NCBI GenBank assembly: GCA_023228445.1
Contig: JALOBD010000095.1
Span: 1-8,667 of the forward strand
DNA length: 8,667 bases
Reading direction: 5' to 3'
Source of the DNA: Sphaerochaeta sp.
GTDB taxonomy: Bacteria; Spirochaetota; Spirochaetia; Sphaerochaetales; Sphaerochaetaceae
Below the pieces are notes generated by a model. That model was not told the origin of the DNA and ran no database searches. It saw nothing but the letters and a program-made list of their open reading frames with translations. The translations under genes and the position numbers were made by a program. Position 1 is the stretch's first letter. Every line of letters starts with the position of its first letter. This document shows positions 1 to 6,865 of this stretch, piece by piece.

Positions 1-1
1 G

Positions 2-1030
2 CAGGAAGTGCCGAAAGCGCTTACCTCGCTCAAGTATTTCAACGAGACTGCGCCGCAATACCAGATCATCTGCGCCTGTTCGCGCCTTGGCGTGGCACTG
101 CATCCGGGCACCTCCTTTCCTGTTGGCAAGGTGGAATTTGTAGACCTCTATCCACTCTCCTTCACCGAGTTCATGCGAGCGATGGGCAGAGAGCAGTACG
201 GCGAGCTTCTTGAGAAGGATGACTTCCAGTTGGTGGCCACCTTCCGGCAGGAGTATACCGACCTGCTCAAGTACTACTGTTATGTTGGTGGCATGCCGGA
301 AGTGGTGCAGGCCTTTGTCGATACCAAGGACTTCAACGAGGCGCGGGAGATACAACAGCGCATACTATCGGCCTATGAGCAGGATTTTTCAATGTATGCA
401 CCCGCTGAGGTTGTCCCGCGTATCCGCAGACTATGGAACAGTATCCCAGAGCAGTTGGGCAAAGAGAACAAGAAGTTCATATACGGACATCTCAAGGAAG
501 GAGCACGGGCCAAGGAGTATGAGCCGGCGCTTCTTTGGTTGGCCGACTGTGGCTTGGTGCACCGTGTGCACCGTGCCACGGTGCCCAATATACCCCTGAA
601 TGCATAGGAGGATCCCAAGGCCTTCAAGCTGTTCCTGGTGGACGTCGGCCTCTTATCCTGCATGGTGCGGTTACGTCAGGACACGCTCCTAGAGAAAAAT
701 GAGCTGTTCAAGGAGTGCAAGGGTGCACTGACCGAGCAGTATGTCTTGCAACAGCTCAAGACGTTGAAGGGCATTGAGACCTGTTATTGGACCAATGACC
801 ACAGCAGCGCCGAGGTGGATTTTGTCATCGATACCGGCAGCGATGTGATACCCATTGAGGTTACAGCCGAGATCAATTTGCAGGCCAAACGCTTGAAGGG
901 GTATCGTGACAAGTTTCATCCCCGGTGTTCGGTTCGTACCAACATGGCCGATTATTCAGATGAGGGGTGGCTGCTCAACGTACCGCTCTGGGCGGTGGGG
1001 GAGATCGTCAAGAATACAGGAGGGCGATGA
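2..1030 (+). pseudogene. AAA-family ATPase with DUF4143-like C-terminal domain, 5'-truncated and interrupted by an amber stop
   Basis: One reading frame runs from the left edge to TGA at 1028-1030, broken only by TAG at 605-607. Homology-like sequence continues in the same frame on both sides: '...VPNIPLNA' before the stop and 'EDPKAFKLFLVDVGLLS' after it. In this family the interrupted position is normally Tyr ('PLxAYEDxKAFKLF'), so one base change (TAT/TAC to TAG) explains it. The visible part begins after the Walker A and B region, at 'QEVPKALTSLKYF', and covers the end of the ATPase core, 'YYCYVGGMPEVVQAF', 'NSIPEQLGKENKKFIY', and the DUF4143 tail with 'ALTEQYVLQQL' and 'AEVDFVI'. Other usually conserved positions are altered: 'CAGSLLG' reads 'CACSRLG' (residues 24-30 of the visible frame) and 'PIEVKAE' reads 'PIEVTAE' (Thr at residue 288). 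Family members are often sporadic accessory genes of unclear role. It converges on the MATE gene with a 4-nt gap. The comparison with family consensus is from memory. Confidence 0.82.
605..607 (+). other. In-frame premature TAG (amber) codon in the ATPase relic
   Basis: The codons read AAT GCA TAG GAG GAT CCC AAG, and the frame continues open for another 140 codons with clear family sequence. No frameshift is needed to join the halves, so this is a nonsense substitution rather than an indel. A GTG codon at 638 could in theory restart translation of the C-terminal part (about 130 aa), but I see no convincing ribosome binding site for it. Sequencing error and amber suppression are alternatives. 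Confidence 0.85.
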
Positions 1031-1034
1031 AGCC

Positions 1035-2399
1035 TCAATGCGCTGTCGTTGCCAACGGGCGGATTTTCTTTCGGTAGAGCCTGATGAAGTAGTAGATCGT
1101 CAACAAGAGCGAGGCGCTCTCGGCGATGATAAAGCTGAACCACAGCGCGTCGAGACCAAAGTATTTGCCCAGCAGGTAGGCCGACGGCAGGAGGAAGACC
1201 AACTGGCGTGTGACGCTGGTGATCATGGTGATGTAGCCGTCACCGGTGGCTTGGAAGAGGGCGCCGAGGACGATGCAGAAGCCTGCTGACACGAAACACA
1301 GGCTGATGCGCCGCATGGCCACCGTCCCGATTGCCACCATCGCTTCGGTGGCGTTGAACCAACCGAGGAAGATGTGGGGGATGAGGGTGAAGAGCAGAAA
1401 GCCCGTTGCCATGATGATGAAGCTGACCAGGATCCCCACCCGCAGTGCCTCGGTGATGCGCTTGGGGCGTTTGGCGCCGTAGTTGTACCCGATGATAGGG
1501 ATCAGGCCGCTGTTGAGGCCGAAGATCGGCATGAAGATGAAGGACTGGAGGCGGAAGTAGATGCCGAAGACCGCCACCGCTGCGGTGCCGAAGCCGATGA
1601 TGATCTTGTTGAGGCTGGTGTTGAGCACGGTGGCGATGGACTGCATGATGATGGAGGGAAGGCCGACGGCGTAGATATCCTTGACGGTCTTCCGATCGAG
1701 TGTGAGGTCACCCCTGGTGATGGTGATCTCCTTGTTCTTGCGCACATAGTAGATGGCCATGGCAGCCGAGACGTGTTGGGCGAAGACGGTGGCGATTGCC
1801 GCTCCGACGACCCCCATCCTCGGTGCTCCCAAGAGACCGAAGATCAGGATCGGATCGAGGATGATGTTCACAATCGCTCCGGTCATCTGGATGATCATCG
1901 GCCTGACCGTATCGCCGGTTGACTGCAAGATCCGCTCACAGGTGATGTCGATGAAGATGCCCAGTGAGAAGATGAGTGCGATGGCGCTGTAGCGGTGGCC
2001 CATCTTCAGGAGCTCAGCATCGGTGGTGAAGAAAGCGATGAAGCGACGGGTGAAAAAGAGGCCGATGAGAGCGAAGAGCAACCAGCTGAGGAGGGAGATG
2101 GTGATGCCGTTGCCCGCCGCCTTGTTGGCTGCCTTGGTGTCCTTGGCGCCGAGCTTGCGGCTGATGAGGGAGTTGATCCCGATCGAAGTGCCGACGCTGA
2201 CGGCGATGAGGAGGTTCTGCAGCGGGAAGGCGAGGGTGAGGGCCGTCAGCGCATCCTGGCTGTAGTGGGAGACGTAGAGGCTGTCCACCACGTTGTAGAG
2301 GGCTTGCACCAACATGCTGAGCATGATGGGAAAGGACATGGACAAAACGAGCGAGGGGATCGGTCTGACCCCCATCTTATTTTCTACTGCTGGTTGCAT
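1035..2399 (-). CDS. MATE family efflux transporter
   Basis: This encodes 454 aa, a full-length member of the multidrug and toxic compound extrusion family. These inner-membrane antiporters use a Na+ or H+ gradient to export cationic drugs and metabolites. The N-terminal half carries the family pattern 'SFPIMLSMLVQALYNVVDSLYVSHYSQDALTALTLAFP', followed by 'GINSLISRKLGAKD' at about residues 74-86. The rest is long hydrophobic stretches consistent with 12 helices and a basic tail 'YRKKIRPLATTAH'. The chosen ATG (2397-2399) has an AAGGAAG ribosome binding site (complement of 2405-2411) 5 nt upstream; an internal ATG at codon 9 is possible. It lies 52 nt behind the MFS gene on the same strand with no clear promoter between, so co-transcription is likely. 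No terminator is visible beyond its stop, which sits 4 nt from the stop of the convergent ATPase relic. The exported substrate cannot be told from sequence. Confidence 0.93.
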   Translation of the reverse strand: MQPAVENKMGVRPIPSLVLSMSFPIMLSMLVQALYNVVDSLYVSHYSQDALTALTLAFPLQNLLIAVSVGTSIGINSLISRKLGAKDTKAANKAAGNGITISLLSWLLFALIGLFFTRRFIAFFTTDAELLKMGHRYSAIALIFSLGIFIDITCERILQSTGDTVRPMIIQMTGAIVNIILDPILIFGLLGAPRMGVVGAAIATVFAQHVSAAMAIYYVRKNKEITITRGDLTLDRKTVKDIYAVGLPSIIMQSIATVLNTSLNKIIIGFGTAAVAVFGIYFRLQSFIFMPIFGLNSGLIPIIGYNYGAKRPKRITEALRVGILVSFIIMATGFLLFTLIPHIFLGWFNATEAMVAIGTVAMRRISLCFVSAGFCIVLGALFQATGDGYITMITSVTRQLVFLLPSAYLLGKYFGLDALWFSFIIAESASLLLTIYYFIRLYRKKIRPLATTAH

Positions 2400-2451
2400 G
2401 GGTACTTCCTTGGAATCTCAAGTAATACCACAGCCGAGTAGTTTGGTAAAG

Positions 2452-3732
2452 CTACTCTGATGCCAGGAATGCAGCCATCTCCTCCTCCGCCTTGGACTCA
2501 TCGACTTTGCTGAGCATGAAGAAGCCGCCGGCGAAGAGGATGATGAGGCTGACGATCCCCAGGCGGGTGGAGCCGGTGGCCAGGCTCACCAAGCCCATGA
2601 GCAGTGGTCCGAGGATCGTGGCAAACTTGCCCAACATGTTGAAGAATCCGAAGAACTCGGCACTGCGACCCTTAGGGATCAAGCGGGTGTAGTAGGAGCG
2701 GCTGAGCGCCTGGATGCCGCCTTGAAAGAGCCCGATGGCCACGGCCAGCAGGTAGAAGTGGATCGGCTTGTTCATGAAGAAGCCGAGGATGGCGATGACG
2801 GTATAGGCGGCGATGGCCACCTGCAACGCCCGCCTCACCCCGACCTTCTTGGCAAAGAAGGCGTAGAGCAGGGCCGAGGGGAAGGCGACGAACTGGGTGA
2901 TGAGGAGCGCAACGATCAGGGATTCGCTGGGAAAGCCCAGTGAGGTGCCGTAGTTGACCGCCATGACGATGATCGTGTCCACCCCGTCGATGTAGAGCCA
3001 GTAGGCGATGAGGAAGACCGAGATGGTCTTCAGCTGGCGAAAACTCTTGACCGTGTTGATCGTCACGCCCATCCCCTTCTTGATGGCGGCCCCAAGCGGC
3101 AGGGCCTCGCGGCTCTTCTCCTCCTTGACGAAGAGGAAGATCGGGATGCTGAAGATCGCCCACCAGATGCCCACCATGACAAAGCTCAGTTTGACCGCCT
3201 GCTCCTGGCTGTTGATGGCGAACCACCCCGGGTTGAGGAACATCAACACGTTTACGGCAAAGAGGAGGCCGCCACCGATGTAGCCGAGGCTGTAGCCGAG
3301 CGATGAGACGAAGTCGACCTTCTTTTCACTGGCCACAAAGGGCAAGAGCGCATCGTAGAAGGTGTTGCCCCCGGCAAAGCCGACCATGGCGAAGAGGTAG
3401 ATGATCACGGCCATCGGCCAGTTGCCCATCTGGAGCAGGTAGAGGCTCGCTGTCATCACCGAGCCGAGGAGGGCGAAGAAGGCCAACAGGCGCTTCTTGT
3501 AGGAACCCCAGTCGGCGATGGAGCCGAGGAAGGGGGCAAGGATGGCGATGATGGCGCTCCCGATGGAGTTTGCCAAGCCGAGGAAGAAGGTCCCTTCGGC
3601 TGCCGAGGAGCCCACCGCCCAGTATGCGGAGAAGAAGACCGGGAAGAAGCCCGCCATCACGGTGGTGGCGAAGGCGCTGTTGGCCCAGTCATAGAACGCC
3701 CACGCAACGATCGAACGCTTTGTATCCTGCAT
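2452..3732 (-). CDS. MFS transporter of the UMF1 (Atg22-like) family
   Basis: This encodes 426 aa, an integral membrane permease of the major facilitator superfamily, close to the UMF1 group named after yeast vacuolar Atg22. Visible marks are the N-terminal 'SIVAWAFYDWANSAFATTV' (residues 7-25), a motif-A-like loop 'LGSIADWGSYKKR' (69-81), a central basic loop after 'LFVKEEKSREALPLG', and the family signature 'SRSYYTRLIPKGR' followed by 'AEFFGFFNMLGKFATILGPLL' (about 344-378). Twelve helices are expected. The start at 3732 (ATG) is preferred over an upstream in-frame TTG at 3750 because GAGGTG lies about 5 nt before the ATG and the conserved block begins straight after it. Bacterial UMF1 substrates are mostly unknown. 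The gene is divergent from the sugar-uptake operon and probably heads a two-gene unit with the MATE gene. A functional link to the importer is possible but unproven. Confidence 0.92.
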   Translation of the reverse strand: MQDTKRSIVAWAFYDWANSAFATTVMAGFFPVFFSAYWAVGSSAAEGTFFLGLANSIGSAIIAILAPFLGSIADWGSYKKRLLAFFALLGSVMTASLYLLQMGNWPMAVIIYLFAMVGFAGGNTFYDALLPFVASEKKVDFVSSLGYSLGYIGGGLLFAVNVLMFLNPGWFAINSQEQAVKLSFVMVGIWWAIFSIPIFLFVKEEKSREALPLGAAIKKGMGVTINTVKSFRQLKTISVFLIAYWLYIDGVDTIIVMAVNYGTSLGFPSESLIVALLITQFVAFPSALLYAFFAKKVGVRRALQVAIAAYTVIAILGFFMNKPIHFYLLAVAIGLFQGGIQALSRSYYTRLIPKGRSAEFFGFFNMLGKFATILGPLLMGLVSLATGSTRLGIVSLIILFAGGFFMLSKVDESKAEEEMAAFLASE

Positions 3733-3760
3733 AGTCACCTCTTGGGGCAATGGTAGCAGG

Positions 3761-3799
3761 GCTCAATCGCTTTGTCATGTCCTCTCTCCCCGATTGGGT
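3761..3799 (-). other. Possible weak stem-loop in the MFS gene leader
   Basis: CAATCG (3764-3769) and CGATTG (3791-3796) are perfect inverted copies separated by 21 nt. G-U pairs could extend the stem at 3761-3763 with 3797-3799. On the minus strand this lies 29 nt or more upstream of the MFS start. It could be a leader structure or chance; no riboswitch class is recognised. Confidence 0.25.
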
Positions 3800-3816
3800 G
3801 AACAACGGGTGACAGT

Positions 3817-3836
3817 ACAACTTTGACAGCAGTTGT
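3817..3836. promoter_or_regulatory. Inverted repeat overlapping the -35 box, candidate operator
   Basis: ACAACT (3817-3822) and AGTTGT (3831-3836) form a perfect 6-bp inverted repeat with an 8-nt spacer, and the spacer contains the TTGACA box. A dimeric repressor bound here would block RNA polymerase at the promoter of the uptake operon. I do not recognise a particular regulator family, and no regulator gene lies in the window. Confidence 0.4.
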
Positions 3837-3850
3837 TGCCGTGGTATACT
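3823..3850 (+). promoter_or_regulatory. Near-consensus sigma-70 promoter for the uptake operon
   Basis: TTGACA at 3823-3828 is a perfect -35 box, and TATACT at 3845-3850 differs from TATAAT at one base; the spacer is 16 nt. Transcription would start near 3857, giving a leader of about 70 nt before the HAD phosphatase start at 3928. It is the only strong promoter-like sequence I found in the divergent region. The minus-strand promoter for the MFS gene is not evident. Confidence 0.75.
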
Positions 3851-3887
3851 GACCGTAGCTGGACGAGTGTTGGAACGCAGAGGGGAA

Positions 3888-3906
3888 TTGACACTGTTGT
3901 TGTCGA
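3888..3906. repeat. Second copy of the TTGACA-N(2-3)-GTTGTTG motif, candidate operator
   Basis: TTGACA followed by CT and GTTGTTG (3888-3902) repeats, with one base fewer in the spacer, the TTGACA-GCA-GTTGTTG at the promoter (3823-3838), 65 nt upstream. The downstream copy also holds a small inverted repeat, GACA (3890-3893) with TGTC (3901-3904). No -10 box sits at a suitable distance from this second TTGACA, so it is unlikely to be another promoter. Paired repeats of this kind can be operator sites, but coincidence is possible. Confidence 0.35.
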
Positions 3907-3927
3907 TTCTGCGCACGCAGGGAGCGT

Positions 3928-4596
3928 ATGAGAGTAGTCTTTGATCTTGATGGAACGCTAGTGGACAGCACTCCTGATCTTTTGGCGGCCATCAACCACG
4001 TCCTGAAGGCCCACGGGCTTGCTCCAAGCGACCGCGAGGAGAACCTTCGCTACGCCGGTCATGGCTTGACCTGGATGTTCGAACGGACCGTCACGCTACG
4101 AGTCGGTGCATCGGCAGAGGATGAACAGAAGCGCTTGGTACTCGAGATGGGGGAGCGCTACCGCGCCCATCCGGCAACGCTATCACGCCCCTTTGACGGA
4201 GTGGTGGCGATGCTCAACGCCTTGCAGGAGCGAGGAATCGATCTGTGTGTCATCTCCAACAAGCCCTCCGACCTCTCACAGCGAATCCTCTCCCAGCTCT
4301 TTCCCACCATCACGTTTTACAAGATCTTCGGCCCCGATAGTGGCAATCCGCCCAAGCCCGATCCCACCTCACTGCAGAGGTGCCGGGAGGGGATGGGGGA
4401 GGGAGAAATGCTCATCTATGTGGGTGATACCGAGATCGATCATCAAACCGGCGTCGGTACGGCAGACCGGGTCTTTTTGGCTGTCTGGGGCTACCGAGGC
4501 CGAGACGCGTTACAGGCGATGGGATTCGATGAGTCCCATCTATTGGACGAGCCGATGGACTTGCTCTCCATCGTGCATACAAAAGGAGAGAGATGA
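3928..4596 (+). CDS. HAD superfamily phosphatase, phosphoglycolate phosphatase (Gph)-like
   Basis: This encodes 222 aa, a soluble cytoplasmic haloacid-dehalogenase hydrolase of the usual Gph length. All four catalytic motifs are present. Motif I is 'FDLDGTLVDS' with nucleophile Asp6 and acid/base Asp8. Motif II is Ser110 in 'VISNK', and motif III is Lys143 in 'GNPPKPDP'. Motif IV is 'VGDTEID', with Asp167 and Asp171 for Mg2+. A helical C1-type cap fits residues 16-85. It should hydrolyse a small phosphomonoester; phosphoglycolate and hexose or pentose phosphates are typical of relatives, and specificity cannot be read from sequence. The only reasonable start is ATG 3928, with AGGGAG just upstream, since an in-frame stop lies shortly before. 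It is the first gene after the promoter at 3823-3850. Its TGA shares a base with the next start (TGATG), so translation is probably coupled to the binding protein. Such placement suggests a role in processing the imported sugar. Confidence 0.9.
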   Translation: MRVVFDLDGTLVDSTPDLLAAINHVLKAHGLAPSDREENLRYAGHGLTWMFERTVTLRVGASAEDEQKRLVLEMGERYRAHPATLSRPFDGVVAMLNALQERGIDLCVISNKPSDLSQRILSQLFPTITFYKIFGPDSGNPPKPDPTSLQRCREGMGEGEMLIYVGDTEIDHQTGVGTADRVFLAVWGYRGRDALQAMGFDESHLLDEPMDLLSIVHTKGER

Positions 4597-5912
4597 TGAA
4601 AAAGCTAACAACATTCATTGTGATCCTGGTGGTAGTCGGGACGCTCTTTGCTGCCGGCACAAAGGAAGCAAAGGCTGAGGGGGCACCGATTACGCTGGAG
4701 TGGTGGACCTGGGATCCCACGATGGCGGAAGAGAACCAGCAGATCATCGCGAACTTCGAACGGGAGAACCCCGGGGTGAAGATCGCCAACACCATCGTCG
4801 GCACCGCCGAGTATTGGACGAAGATCCGCATCCAGGCCAACCAGAACAAGTTGCCCGATGTCTTTACCATGAGCTCGGGGTACATCGAGGAGTGGGCAAA
4901 GGAGGGGCTCTTGTACAACCTCGACTCCTTTGTCGAGCGTGACGACACCTTCGACCTCTTCTACCAGTCGATCTTCGACACCAACAAGGCGATCAGCAAC
5001 AGCGACAGCTACTATGCCATCCCCTTTGCGTTGGTGACGACGGTGCTCTACTACAACAAGGACGCTTTCGATCGGGCAGGGCTGGCCTATCCCACCGACG
5101 GGTGGGGTTGGGATGACTTTAGGTCTGCGGCCAAGAAGCTGACCATCGACAAGAATGGGGACGGGAAAATTGACCAATGGGGGTACTGGTTCTATGGCCG
5201 CTATGCCCACGTCGAGCCGTGGATCTACGCCAACGGCGGCACCCTGCTCGATCGGTCGACGATGCGATTCAGCCCCGACAAGAAGGCCATGGATGCGATG
5301 AAGATGCTTACCGACCTGGTACTTGTCGACAAGGTTGCCCCCGCTCCCAAGGATATGTCCGCCTTCCAGCAACAGGACGTCTTCCCCCAAGGTGTGGCGG
5401 CGATGTGGGTCGATGGATCGTGGTTTGTCGATACGTTCCGCAAGAATGTCCAACACGACATGCGTTGGGGAATCGTGCGAGTGCCCAGCGGGCCGAGTGG
5501 ATCGAACACCTTGACCTACGGCTGGCCCGACAGCTACGCACTGGCTCCGAATACCAAGCATCCTGAGATGGCGTGGAAGTTCGCCCGCTACGTGGCTGGG
5601 GAGGGCATCGGCCTGGACACCTACATGGCCGGCAAGATTCCCTCGGCCAAGAAGCTGGCCACCGACCCGCTCTTCTCCGACCCGAACCAGCAGCCTGGCA
5701 AGGACATGGACCTGCTCATCGAGCAGGCTGCCGGGCCGATGACCACCTCCTACTCCATGGGGTGGGGTGAGTGGAGAGGGTACGGTGGTTCCGAGGCCCT
5801 TGGGCTCAACGGTACCATCGATGCCATTGTCAACGGGCTCATGAGCTTTGATGAGGCGTTCAGACGGAGCACCGAATCCATCAATGCCGTGTTGAAGCGC
5901 TACTACAAGTAA
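4596..5912 (+). CDS. CUT1-type ABC transporter extracellular sugar-binding protein
   Basis: This encodes 438 aa, a family 1 solute-binding protein that captures the ligand outside the membrane and delivers it to the two permeases downstream. It starts with a Sec signal peptide: Lys2-Lys3, a hydrophobic core at residues 7-20, and probable cleavage near 'LFAAG' or after 'AKA' (25-27). There is no lipobox cysteine, so a soluble periplasmic protein is predicted. The mature part begins 'ITLEWWTWDP' and carries 'LPDVFTMSSGYIEEWAKEGLL', 'VLYYNKDAFDRAGL' and 'DKNGDGKIDQWGYWF', the last a calcium-loop-like stretch common in this family. Many aromatic residues are typical of carbohydrate sites. ATG 4596 lies 7 nt after AAGGAG (4583-4588). 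ATG 4593, one codon earlier, gives the alternative MMKKL start with a tighter 4-nt spacing. A 24-nt palindrome follows the stop. The ligand is unknown. Confidence 0.93.
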   Translation: MKKLTTFIVILVVVGTLFAAGTKEAKAEGAPITLEWWTWDPTMAEENQQIIANFERENPGVKIANTIVGTAEYWTKIRIQANQNKLPDVFTMSSGYIEEWAKEGLLYNLDSFVERDDTFDLFYQSIFDTNKAISNSDSYYAIPFALVTTVLYYNKDAFDRAGLAYPTDGWGWDDFRSAAKKLTIDKNGDGKIDQWGYWFYGRYAHVEPWIYANGGTLLDRSTMRFSPDKKAMDAMKMLTDLVLVDKVAPAPKDMSAFQQQDVFPQGVAAMWVDGSWFVDTFRKNVQHDMRWGIVRVPSGPSGSNTLTYGWPDSYALAPNTKHPEMAWKFARYVAGEGIGLDTYMAGKIPSAKKLATDPLFSDPNQQPGKDMDLLIEQAAGPMTTSYSMGWGEWRGYGGSEALGLNGTIDAIVNGLMSFDEAFRRSTESINAVLKRYYK

Positions 5913-5925
5913 CTGCTACTCAGAT

Positions 5926-5949
5926 GGCACGCTGGCATGCCAGCGTGCC
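5926..5949 (+). terminator. Perfect 24-nt palindrome; intercistronic hairpin, likely attenuator or RNA-stabilising stem
   Basis: GGCACGCTGG (5926-5935) and CCAGCGTGCC (5940-5949) form a perfect 10-bp stem around CATG, itself palindromic. It lies 13 nt after the binding-protein stop and 7 nt before the AAGGA ribosome binding site of the first permease. The following TGTTTGC is a poor U-tract, so complete termination is unlikely. In many sugar importers a stem here protects the upstream mRNA and lowers permease expression. A binding site for a dimeric regulator is the alternative. Confidence 0.7.
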
Positions 5950-5968
5950 TGTTTGCAAGGATAAGCTG

Positions 5969-6856
5969 ATGAGACACACCCCCTACCGATGGCACAAACC
6001 ACTGACCCCGTGGGTCTTTGTCTTGCCGACAGTCGTCGGCTTGTTGGCCTTCAAGCTCCTGCCGATCGTCAGTGCCCTCTACTTCTCCTTCACCGAGTGG
6101 TCCCTGCTCGGTTCCCCCCTCTTCATCAAGCTGGCAAACTACCGTGAGTTGGTCAGCAGCGAAGTCTTTGTGAGGATTGTCCGCAATACCGTGCAGTTCT
6201 CCTTCGTCTATGTCATCGGCTCGATGGTCTTCGGTCTCGCCCTCGCCGTGTTGATCAACGTCCAGACCCGGGGCATCGCGTTCTTTCGTGCAGCGATCTA
6301 CCTGCCGGTGGTCACCTCCGCTGTCGCGGTGGGCATCGTCTGGAACTGGATGCTCGGGCCCACCTACGGGGTCATCAACAACCTCATCGAGGCGATGGGG
6401 ATGACGCCCCCATACTGGCTTGCCGACATGAAGCTCGCCCTGAACACCGTGGCCACCGTGCAGGTGTGGAAGATGAGCGGCTACTACATGATCATCTTCC
6501 TCGCCGGTTTGCAGAACATCAACGCCGATGTGTTGGATTCAGCGCGCGTTGACGGGGCCAACGCCATCCAAAGCTTCTTTCGCATCACCGTGCCGATGAT
6601 GGCGTCCACCCTCTTCTTCGTATTGACCATCACGATCATCGACTCCTTCAAGAACTTTGAGTTGATCTATGCAATGACCAAGGGGGGGCCACAGAACGCC
6701 AGCAATACCCTCGTCTACGACGTCTACCTCAACGCCTTCGTATACTACCGCATCGGCTACGCCTCGGCGATCGCCTACGTGCTCTTCATCATCGTCGCGT
6801 TGATGACAATCTTCAACTTCTACGTGAGAAAACACCTCGTCGAGGGGTTGGATTAG
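5969..6856 (+). CDS. CUT1 ABC transporter permease, MalF/UgpA-like
   Basis: This encodes 295 aa, an inner-membrane permease of the sugar importer. The N-terminus 'PLTPWVFVLPTVVGLLAFKLLPIVSALYFSFTEW' is the classic first segment of MalF/UgpA-type subunits, and six helices are expected. The EAA loop that docks the ATPase is at about residues 190-209, 'DSARVDGANAIQSFFRITVP', followed by the characteristic 'MTKGGPQNASNTLVYDVYLNAF'. The start at ATG 5969 is preferred because AAGGA (5957-5961) lies 7 nt upstream. An in-frame ATG at 5924 would add 15 residues read through the palindrome, has no ribosome binding site, and gives a non-family sequence. It forms a heterodimer with the next gene product, which starts 9 nt after this stop. 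Confidence 0.93.
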   Translation: MRHTPYRWHKPLTPWVFVLPTVVGLLAFKLLPIVSALYFSFTEWSLLGSPLFIKLANYRELVSSEVFVRIVRNTVQFSFVYVIGSMVFGLALAVLINVQTRGIAFFRAAIYLPVVTSAVAVGIVWNWMLGPTYGVINNLIEAMGMTPPYWLADMKLALNTVATVQVWKMSGYYMIIFLAGLQNINADVLDSARVDGANAIQSFFRITVPMMASTLFFVLTITIIDSFKNFELIYAMTKGGPQNASNTLVYDVYLNAFVYYRIGYASAIAYVLFIIVALMTIFNFYVRKHLVEGLD

Positions 6857-6865
6857 GGGGGAGGG

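Noticed and set aside
568..584. GCACCGTG-C-CACGGTGC inverted repeat shortly before the amber codon
   Set aside because: It lies within conserved coding sequence ('VHRVHRATVP'), has an almost zero loop and no T-tract. It is not a credible terminator or insertion scar.
1374..1922. 182-codon plus-strand open frame opposite the MATE gene
   Set aside because: The translation is dominated by Asp, Glu, His and Gly, as expected of the complement of membrane-protein codons, and no domain is visible.
2436..2457. GAGTAG/CTACTC stem with a 10-nt loop over the MFS stop codon
   Set aside because: A 6-bp stem of low stability with no following U-tract on the minus strand; not enough to call a terminator between the MFS and MATE genes.
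3888..3910. Second promoter using TTGACA at 3888
   Set aside because: No plausible -10 box occurs 15-19 nt downstream; the closest AT-rich hexamer is only 11 nt away.
4605..5561. 318-codon open frame on the minus strand inside the binding-protein gene
   Set aside because: It is antisense to a well-supported gene, gives a compositionally odd protein rich in Val, Gly and His with no recognisable motif, and has no ribosome binding site of note. It is a side effect of GC-rich codon use.
5924..5968. Upstream start for the first permease, adding 15 residues
   Set aside because: There is no ribosome binding site, the added sequence is read through the perfect palindrome, and ATG 5969 has AAGGA at ideal spacing.
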